A DNA stretch of 7,787 nucleotides from Synergistaceae bacterium (GTDB lineage: Bacteria; Synergistota; Synergistia; Synergistales; Synergistaceae): positions 1-7,787 of the forward strand of contig JAISQP010000015.1 in assembly GCA_031274115.1 (NCBI GenBank), read 5' to 3'. The translations under genes were made by a program, and so were the position numbers. This document shows, piece by piece, positions 1 through 5,215 of the stretch (position 1 is the first letter of the stretch; every line of letters begins with the position of its first letter). The notes below the pieces were generated by a model that was not told the origin of the DNA, did no database searches, and saw only the letters and a list, made by a program, of their open reading frames with translations.

Positions 1-150
1 GCGAACATAAAAGGCGAGTGGGCGCAGGCCTCCGACGCCGATTATGATAGTTCCGGCGGCGGGTGCGACGCGGGAGCATTGGGGCTGGTCGGTTTGACAA
101 TCATGCTATGCGTCAAGACACTAGCTCATAAAAAGGCAAGACGCAAATAG
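1..150 (+). CDS. C-terminal end of a surface protein with Synerg-CTERM sorting signal (partial)
   Basis: Frame 1 is open from the window edge to a TAG at 148-150, giving 49 residues whose start lies outside the window. The visible tail reads as a polar linker (about residues 1-16), then SSGGGCDAGALG (about 17-28), a short hydrophobic segment (about 26-40) and a basic end, HKKARRK. Gly/Ser-rich SGGGC followed by a hydrophobic helix and an Arg/Lys cluster is the layout of the Synerg-CTERM domain, a C-terminal signal found on exported proteins of Synergistota and thought to be processed or anchored at the envelope. The parent protein's function cannot be read from this fragment. The gene converges on the phosphatase gene to its right. 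A chance open frame is possible because only 49 codons are visible, but the tripartite tail argues strongly against it. Confidence 0.75.
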   Translation, partial: ANIKGEWAQASDADYDSSGGGCDAGALGLVGLTIMLCVKTLAHKKARRK

Positions 151-169
151 CGCGTACAACAGCTGCTTA

Positions 170-219
170 GCGCCGGCATTCCGAGACCGGATCCGCATTA
201 CAACACCGATTGCCGGCGC
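170..219. terminator. 9-bp inverted repeat between convergent genes, possible bidirectional terminator
   Basis: GCGCCGGCA at 170-178 is the exact reverse complement of TGCCGGCGC at 211-219, with a 32-base loop that holds a further palindrome, CGGATCCG (188-195). It lies in the 82-base gap between two convergent genes, where a shared terminator would be expected. Neither strand has a clear T run after the stem and the loop is long, so it is not a classical intrinsic terminator. The function is inferred from position only. Confidence 0.35.
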
Positions 220-232
220 ATAATCAGCCTTC

Positions 233-1963
233 CTAAAGCTTGACGCCAAGCATGGTGATGTCGTCTGTATGTTCCGTGTTTTCGGAGAAACGCGTGATTT
301 CTTCGAATACCCGATCTACCATCTCCTTGGGCGTCGCGTCGGGGTTTTCGTCGATGACCGACGTCAGCGCGGCCTCCAACCGCCTCTTCGAGAACAGCTC
401 CAAGTCCCTGTTCATCGCCTCCGTGACGCCGTCGGTGTAGACGAAGAGAAAATCGCCCTTCCGCAGGGTTGTCTCGCGCGACGTATATACGATCCCGTCC
501 AGTCCTCCCAGGACAAAGTTAACTTCACACGGCAATTCGCGGAAGCCGTCCGGATTTAACGCCGCGGATTTGACGTAAGGCGGATTGTGCCCGGCGTTGA
601 CATATTTCAGCCGTCCCGTCGCCGTCTCCAGAATGCCGGCGAAGGCGGTGACGAAATATCCTTCTCGGTTTTTCTCGCAGAGCCGGCGGTTCAGCACAGT
701 AAAAACATTGCCGATATCCGGTCCTGTCTGAATCAGACTCAGCAGGAGCAGATCCGCCACCATCATGAACAGCGCGGCCGGTATGCCGTGACCGGACACG
801 TCCGCCACCACGAAGAACAGGCGCCCACCCTCCATGAAGCTGTAGTTGAAAAAATCTCCCCCTATCTCTTTTTCGGGAATCATCCTGCCGTAGATTTCAA
901 CGTCCGCGTCCTGATTTTCGTCCTCGGCTTCGGGCAGCAGCATGCTCTGTATTCCGGCAGCCACGGAGAGTTCCGTTCGCATGCGCTCCTTATCGCGGGC
1001 AGTCCTCTCTATCTCTTCGGAGTAGACCGCTAGCTTGTCTGTCATTTCGTTGAAGGACTCCGCGAGGTCCTGGATGATCCCTTCGTGGCTGACCTTGATT
1101 CTGTCGGAAAAGCCCCCGTCCGCTATCCGAACGATCTCGCCGCTCAGATTGGACAGAGGTTCCATAACCTTCCTGGTTACGCGATGCGCGACGAAGAACG
1201 AGGCTAATGTAATTACGAACACCGGAATGAGCAGGATGTCGCACATAAACAGAAGCGCCGGGATATTCGCTTCGGGGATCCCGGATTCCTCCTTCAAAAA
1301 GGCGAACGTGGCGGCGACGCTGCCAATGGCGAGGATCAGGGCGAAGTAGTACAAAAAAAGTATGAACCTGTTGGCGATGGTCCTCCGAATCCTTCCCGTG
1401 AAGTAAAAAAGGGGGGGGATTACGCTTACCGCCGCGAAAAAACTCGCCACAATGACGGGGATGCCGATACGCTCCATCTCGGCCAGGAAGTTCGTTCCGA
1501 GGAGAACGCTTTCGGCGGCGACCGAATAGAGAACCCCGACTGAGAATGTCAGCAAAATATACGCAAAAAACGCGGTGAGCGCTCTCGGGTTGTCGAGATA
1601 TCGAAAGTGTCCGCCGTAAAAACCCATCATACAGCCAAAGATACCGCTGCCCATCGAGTAGGAGAAGGCGAACTTCACGGAGACGCCGCCGAGGGAGTCG
1701 CTGATGAAATTTCCGGCGAAACCGACCAGAAAGCCCTCCGCGGGCCCCATGATAAAACCGCACAAAAGAGGAATGACGGCCTGTATCTTCAGCTTGAAAA
1801 ATTCGACGGTTAAAATTTTGTCGGTTAGCGCGTTACAGGCGGCAAACAGGACGATTCCCGCCAGAATAACGCTGATTTTCCCGACGCTCAGCCCCCTTTT
1901 TCCGTTTTCGGGGTCCGGCGGCGTGATTTCCACTGGATTCGGCGGACCGGGGAGGTCAAACAT
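233..1963 (-). CDS. Membrane HAMP-SpoIIE (RsbU-like) PP2C protein phosphatase
   Basis: This 576-residue integral membrane Ser/Thr phosphatase would dephosphorylate a STAS-domain anti-sigma antagonist in a partner-switching pathway. Residues about 30-260 form seven or eight hydrophobic segments. Within them, GFIMGPAEGFLVGFAGNFIS (69-88) resembles the conserved region of ECF-transporter S components, hinting at a ligand-sensing membrane domain. A HAMP domain follows (about 257-312), then a signalling helix ending in ELSVAAGIQSMLLP. The SpoIIE catalytic domain (about 355-576) keeps its metal-binding motifs: EIGGD (D370), ADVSGHG (D388), NAGHNPP, YTDG (D511) and TDDIT (D567/D568), so it should be active. 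The ATG at 1961-1963 lies inside the end of the upstream kinase gene (8-base overlap) behind a weak GAGAAA site, which suggests translational coupling. The phosphatase call is firm. The sensor ligand and target are unknown. Confidence 0.95.
   Translation of the reverse strand: MFDLPGPPNPVEITPPDPENGKRGLSVGKISVILAGIVLFAACNALTDKILTVEFFKLKIQAVIPLLCGFIMGPAEGFLVGFAGNFISDSLGGVSVKFAFSYSMGSGIFGCMMGFYGGHFRYLDNPRALTAFFAYILLTFSVGVLYSVAAESVLLGTNFLAEMERIGIPVIVASFFAAVSVIPPLFYFTGRIRRTIANRFILFLYYFALILAIGSVAATFAFLKEESGIPEANIPALLFMCDILLIPVFVITLASFFVAHRVTRKVMEPLSNLSGEIVRIADGGFSDRIKVSHEGIIQDLAESFNEMTDKLAVYSEEIERTARDKERMRTELSVAAGIQSMLLPEAEDENQDADVEIYGRMIPEKEIGGDFFNYSFMEGGRLFFVVADVSGHGIPAALFMMVADLLLLSLIQTGPDIGNVFTVLNRRLCEKNREGYFVTAFAGILETATGRLKYVNAGHNPPYVKSAALNPDGFRELPCEVNFVLGGLDGIVYTSRETTLRKGDFLFVYTDGVTEAMNRDLELFSKRRLEAALTSVIDENPDATPKEMVDRVFEEITRFSENTEHTDDITMLGVKL
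1405..1418. repeat. A6G8 homopolymer tract inside the phosphatase gene
   Basis: The + strand reads six A (1405-1410) followed directly by eight G (1411-1418). On the coding minus strand this is C8T6 and encodes Ile-Pro-Pro-Leu-Phe within a membrane segment of the phosphatase (about residues 182-186). A mononucleotide run of eight G:C in a coding region is prone to slippage. A one-base change would truncate the protein before its HAMP and catalytic domains. The frame is intact in this sequence. Confidence 0.8.
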
Positions 1964-2378
1964 ATTTTCTCAGAGTCAGCACATTGCTGCCGTTTTCGCG
2001 GAGATACGCCAGCTCGTCGACTGTCGATCTGGCCATGTGGACGCCCAGCCCTCCCGGTTCTCTCGCGAGCGCGTCCGCCGTGAGGTCGGGCGGCTCGACC
2101 CCCGTTGGATCAAACGGAACGCCCTTGTCGCGAAAAGTCATCTCGACCGCGCCGTTTCCCACGCGGAGTTCTACGTCTACTTTCGCGTCACGCGGTTCCG
2201 CATATGCGTATTTCACTATATTCGAGAAAATTTCATCCGCGGCCATCTCCATGAGGAGCACTACGCGCTCGGCGACGTTATGCGCCCTCATGACGCGCCT
2301 TACGAAGGAATATAAATTTTCCATCTCTCCGATATCCGCCCTGAAAGATTGAGTCTCCCGTGTCCCGTCCCCCGACAT
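1956..2378 (-). CDS. RsbW-like serine kinase / anti-sigma factor (GHKL ATPase fold)
   Basis: This 140-residue single-domain protein matches the histidine-kinase-like ATPase family used by RsbW and SpoIIAB, which bind a sigma factor or phosphorylate a STAS antagonist. The N box is ADEIFSNIVKYAYAE (N53), the G1 box is FRDKGVPFDP (D84, G86) and the G2 region is PGGLGVHMA (G109-G112). The overall size is normal for the family. It is the first gene of a two-gene unit and overlaps the phosphatase start by 8 bases, the arrangement of an opposing kinase/phosphatase pair. The ATG at 2376-2378 has no good Shine-Dalgarno sequence. No upstream in-frame ATG, GTG or TTG exists before a stop codon, and the next ATG (Met19) would remove the first strand of the fold, so 2378 is kept. 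Which protein it binds cannot be told from the window. Confidence 0.9.
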   Translation of the reverse strand: MSGDGTRETQSFRADIGEMENLYSFVRRVMRAHNVAERVVLLMEMAADEIFSNIVKYAYAEPRDAKVDVELRVGNGAVEMTFRDKGVPFDPTGVEPPDLTADALAREPGGLGVHMARSTVDELAYLRENGSNVLTLRKYV

Positions 2379-2544
2379 GCCACGCCGCCTTGGCGCAGTG
2401 TACGTTCGGCCTCTATGGGCCCGTATCCGCGTCTTCAGTTTTTGAGACGACTATTATCGGAACTACGGAGAGAATTACGCGTGACATGATCCCTCTGAAC
2501 TTCATCAAAATTACGCCCCTTCTTTTTGTAATCGCATGACAGAC

Positions 2545-2550
2545 ATTATA
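2545..2550 (-). promoter_or_regulatory. Candidate -10 element for the kinase/phosphatase unit
   Basis: On the minus strand, positions 2550-2545 read TATAAT, a perfect consensus -10 hexamer, about 165 bases upstream of the kinase start. No convincing -35 hexamer lies 16-18 bases further upstream; the best is GGATAA at 2573-2568. This is therefore a weak candidate, offered because the divergent gap must hold a promoter for this unit. A regulator-dependent or alternative-sigma promoter is equally possible. Confidence 0.25.
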
Positions 2551-2581
2551 CTACTCCATCTTTTATTTTATCCCTTTCCCT

Positions 2582-2610
2582 TTGCAAATAGCCGGCTTAT
2601 AATTTATTAT
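2582..2610 (+). promoter_or_regulatory. Sigma-70-type promoter for the spermidine-synthase-like gene
   Basis: TTGCAA (2582-2587) and TATTAT (2605-2610) are separated by 17 bases, which is optimal spacing, in an AT-rich stretch that contrasts with the surrounding coding DNA. Transcription would start near 2617, leaving a leader of about 29 bases. A TATAAT at 2598-2603 overlaps the region but has no -35 at the right distance. Confidence 0.5.
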
Positions 2611-2631
2611 GTCCCTGTTCTGAAAAGTTCA

Positions 2632-2639
2632 GGGGAGGA
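2632..2639 (+). promoter_or_regulatory. Ribosome binding site that favours the start at 2646
   Basis: GGGGAGGA is a strong Shine-Dalgarno sequence. Its GGAGG core (2634-2638) is only 1 base from the ATG at 2640 but 7 bases from the ATG at 2646, so the second ATG is the better start. Confidence 0.65.
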
Positions 2640-2645
2640 ATGGCG

Positions 2646-4190
2646 ATGGCCGTCGTGAAAAAAAGGGATATTGAAAAATCTGAGGAGCGTCCGGTAGGAG
2701 CGGCGCGGCTTTCGTTCGTGTCGTTCTTCGGCGGGATGTGCGTGATGGTGCTCGAGATGGCGGGGTCACGCGTCGTGGCGCCGTACATGGGCACGTCGCT
2801 CGTCGTCTGGACTTCGCTGATCGGTATAATAATGGCAAGCCTCACTCTCGGCTACTGGCTCGGAGGGAAGATCGCCGACAGACGCCCCGACCCGAAGCTG
2901 CTGGCGGCGATAATAGCGGCCTCCGCGGTCATCACCGCTATTGTGGCGATCATCGCGAACCCGCTGCTCGACGCGATTCTGAAGTCGACGGGGAGAGGCA
3001 ACGTCTATCTGGGATCGGTCATCGCCTCGCTCTGCCTCTTCGCTGCGCCAAGCGCTCTTCTGGGGACCGTATCGCCGTTTATCGTCCGCCTGGCTATGCG
3101 CAATCTGGGCTCCGCCGGCTCGACCGTGGGCAGGTTCTCGGCGCTCTCCTCCGCAGGCAGCATACTGGGAACGTTCCTGGGCGGTTTCGTCCTGATATCC
3201 TTCTTCTCATCGAGGACGATACTGTTCATTGTCGCGGCTGTCCTGGGGTTCGCGGCGCTTTTGCTCTACAGGCCGGCCTCGAAAATCGCGGGGCTGCTCG
3301 CCGTTGCGATCATAGCTTATGGAATATCGCACGGAATATCGAATGAGGCTGGTGCTTTGCCGATGACGCCGAACGGGATAACGATCGACACTCAGTACAA
3401 CAGCATAAAGATCATGGACATGAGCGTCTACAACAGCGGAAGACGCGTGCGCGTCCTTCAGACCGACCCCATGGGGGCGCAGTCTCTGATGTATCTCGAT
3501 AACCCGGCGGAGCTTTACAGCGACTACACGAAGTTCTACGACCTCGCGTTTCACTACAAGCCCTCCGCCAAAAATATCCTGATGCTGGGAGGGGGAGGTT
3601 ACTGCGTGCCCAGGCACATCTCGGCCGCGAGGCCCGGCGTGTCCGTGGACATAGTGGAGCTGGACCCCGGCATAACGGACGCCGCGAGAAAATACTTCCA
3701 TCTTTTGGACAGGCCGGGGCAGAACATATATCACGAGGACGCGCGCATCTTCCTCAACCGCGAATCGTCCGGCGAGCGCAAGTACGACGCCGTATTCGAG
3801 GACGTCTTCGGCTCCTCGTACAACATTCCGTTTCACATGACCACCGTCGAGTGCATGTCCGCGATCCGCGGGCTCCTGGCCCCCGACGGAGTTTTCGTGG
3901 TAAACGTCATCTCCTCGATCGACGGAGAGCTTTTCAGCGGGATATACTCTAGCATAGCCGCGTCGTTCCCCACTGTGATGATCTTTCCCGCCACATACCC
4001 AAACAGCGCCGGAATCCGCCAAAACCTGATGATAGTGGCTCTAGCCTCCGAAACCGTCCCGGAGACGGCGCCGGCGGACGACTACATAGCAGGTCTTCTC
4101 GCCCACAGATGGACGAAGCCCTTCACCCCCAGAATCGCGGCCTTTACCGACGCGTTCGCCCCGGTCGAAAAATATACCCTCAAACTTTAG
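2646..4190 (+). CDS. Membrane-fused spermidine-synthase-like protein (fused MFS/SpeE type)
   Basis: This 514-residue protein starts at the second ATG (chosen on Shine-Dalgarno spacing; the ATG at 2640 adds two residues). Residues about 20-230 are membrane segments with the GSRVVAPYMGTS and LGYWLGGKIADRR motifs typical of fused MFS/spermidine synthases. The C-terminal part (about 248-514) has a Rossmann methyltransferase-like fold: MLGGGGYCVPRH (nucleotide-binding loop, glycines 315-318), VELDPG (E338, D340), HEDARIF (D365) and FEDVFGSSYNIPFHMTT (D386). Canonical aminopropyltransferases have GGGDGG and DSTDP at these sites. Here the first Asp is Gly and the second motif keeps only its first Asp. 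It probably binds a nucleoside cosubstrate such as decarboxylated SAM or SAM, but ordinary spermidine synthesis is doubtful. It stands alone, with its own promoter, and converges on the acetyltransferase gene. Confidence 0.9.
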   Translation: MAVVKKRDIEKSEERPVGAARLSFVSFFGGMCVMVLEMAGSRVVAPYMGTSLVVWTSLIGIIMASLTLGYWLGGKIADRRPDPKLLAAIIAASAVITAIVAIIANPLLDAILKSTGRGNVYLGSVIASLCLFAAPSALLGTVSPFIVRLAMRNLGSAGSTVGRFSALSSAGSILGTFLGGFVLISFFSSRTILFIVAAVLGFAALLLYRPASKIAGLLAVAIIAYGISHGISNEAGALPMTPNGITIDTQYNSIKIMDMSVYNSGRRVRVLQTDPMGAQSLMYLDNPAELYSDYTKFYDLAFHYKPSAKNILMLGGGGYCVPRHISAARPGVSVDIVELDPGITDAARKYFHLLDRPGQNIYHEDARIFLNRESSGERKYDAVFEDVFGSSYNIPFHMTTVECMSAIRGLLAPDGVFVVNVISSIDGELFSGIYSSIAASFPTVMIFPATYPNSAGIRQNLMIVALASETVPETAPADDYIAGLLAHRWTKPFTPRIAAFTDAFAPVEKYTLKL

Positions 4191-4242
4191 GAGCGATATG
4201 TTGCAGTACCCTTCAGGCCTCTGACAATAAATCAGCGTTTTC

Positions 4243-5184
4243 TTATATTACGTAGTCCCAGAACTCATCCTGAGTGAATTCGACGTTGCGCTTCCGTTCG
4301 TTTTCCTTGAACTGGAGCTCCGGGTCCCTCACGCTCACCCTCGTCTTCTCCGGAACGCTTTTCGTTATAAAGGCGTTGGATCCTATCACCACGCCTTCGC
4401 CGATAATTGTCGAACCGCCCAGGATAGACGCGCCGGAGTAGATGGTGACGTGGCTCTCTATCGTCGGGTGGCGCTTCACGCCGCGCAGCGTCTGGCCTCC
4501 TCGCGTCGAAAGCGCGCCGAGGGTGACGCCCTGATATATCTTCACGTAGTTGCCTATCTTGGTCGTCTCGCCGATCACGATCCCGGTGCCGTGATCGATG
4601 AAGAAGTGATGTCCTATAGTCGCGCCGGGGTGAATGTCTATCCCCGTCAGACTGTGGGCGTGCTCCGTCATCATTCGGGGTATCAGGGGAACTCCCAGCA
4701 GGAACAGCTCATGAGCCAGCCTGTTCACCAGTATTGCGTACATCCCAGGATATGACAGGATAATTTCGTCCTTGCTGAAAGCGGCCGGGTCGCCGTCGTA
4801 AAACGCGGTCACGTCTGTCGCTATGACGCGGCGTATATCGGGAATTTTCGCTAAAAACGCCCTCGCGGCGCGACCGGCCTCCTCTTCGATGGCCGGTTCG
4901 TCTGTCTTCACGTGGCGCAGCGCGCGCGATATCTGCTTTTCGAGGTGATAGATCAGGGCCTCGAGGAGCTCCCCGACGTAATACTCTATCGAGTCGCTCT
5001 TAAGATGTTTCTGGCCGAAAAAACCCGCGAATACGAGATCCCGCAGCTTTTCTATGAGTTCAGTGACGACCGCGCCGCTTATCGGGCTTTTCGCCTCGAT
5101 CTTGATTATGTCCCCCTCCTCGCCGTAACTGGCGAGAATCATGTCGGTAAGTTCGCGAATATTGATATTTCCGTGCGTCTCCAT
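4243..5184 (-). CDS. cysE: Serine O-acetyltransferase, EpsC/CysE type, last gene of the encapsulin operon
   Basis: This 313-residue enzyme acetylates L-serine with acetyl-CoA to give O-acetylserine, the acceptor for sulfide in cysteine synthesis. Residues about 1-175 form a helical N-terminal domain. Residues about 180-285 form a left-handed beta-helix of hexapeptide repeats. The active-site motifs are intact: TGIDIHPGATIGHHF (D183), FIDHGTGIVIGET (H198), GVTLGALS and RHPTI. The protein ends in EFWDYVI. A C-terminal Ile preceded by an acidic and aromatic stretch is what docks into the active site of O-acetylserine sulfhydrylase (CysK) in bacterial and plant cysteine synthase complexes. The gene follows the desulfurase by 31 bases. 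GGAGGG (5194-5189) is 4 bases from the ATG at 5184 but only 1 base from the ATG at 5187, so 5184 is chosen. A longer in-frame start at 5247 would run into the desulfurase gene and adds non-conserved residues. Confidence 0.95.
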   Translation of the reverse strand: METHGNINIRELTDMILASYGEEGDIIKIEAKSPISGAVVTELIEKLRDLVFAGFFGQKHLKSDSIEYYVGELLEALIYHLEKQISRALRHVKTDEPAIEEEAGRAARAFLAKIPDIRRVIATDVTAFYDGDPAAFSKDEIILSYPGMYAILVNRLAHELFLLGVPLIPRMMTEHAHSLTGIDIHPGATIGHHFFIDHGTGIVIGETTKIGNYVKIYQGVTLGALSTRGGQTLRGVKRHPTIESHVTIYSGASILGGSTIIGEGVVIGSNAFITKSVPEKTRVSVRDPELQFKENERKRNVEFTQDEFWDYVI

Positions 5185-5188
5185 CATG

Positions 5189-5194
5189 CCCTCC
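5189..5194 (-). promoter_or_regulatory. Ribosome binding site of the serine acetyltransferase
   Basis: The minus strand reads GGAGGG just before two consecutive ATG codons (5187 and 5184). Spacing favours the second. The site lies in the 31-base gap after the desulfurase stop codon, giving the acetyltransferase its own strong initiation signal within the operon. Confidence 0.6.
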
Positions 5195-5215
5195 AGATCC
5201 GCGGACGCGGCGCGT

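Noticed and set aside
2413..2505. Minus-strand 30-codon open frame upstream of the kinase gene, with a hydrophobic middle
   Set aside because: It is short, has no well-placed ribosome site and no recognisable family. It could be chance in a leader region.
2598..2603. Consensus TATAAT on the + strand in front of the spermidine-synthase-like gene
   Set aside because: No -35 hexamer lies 16-18 bases upstream; TTGCAA is only 10 bases away and fits the TATTAT at 2605 better.
3207..4022. Long minus-strand open frame opposite the spermidine-synthase-like gene
   Set aside because: It is an antisense shadow of a GC-rich gene: no family motifs and no ribosome site, while the + strand frame has clear conserved motifs.
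4191..4242. Possible terminator in the 52-base gap between the convergent genes
   Set aside because: Apart from a short AGGCCT palindrome there is no stable stem followed by a T run on either strand.
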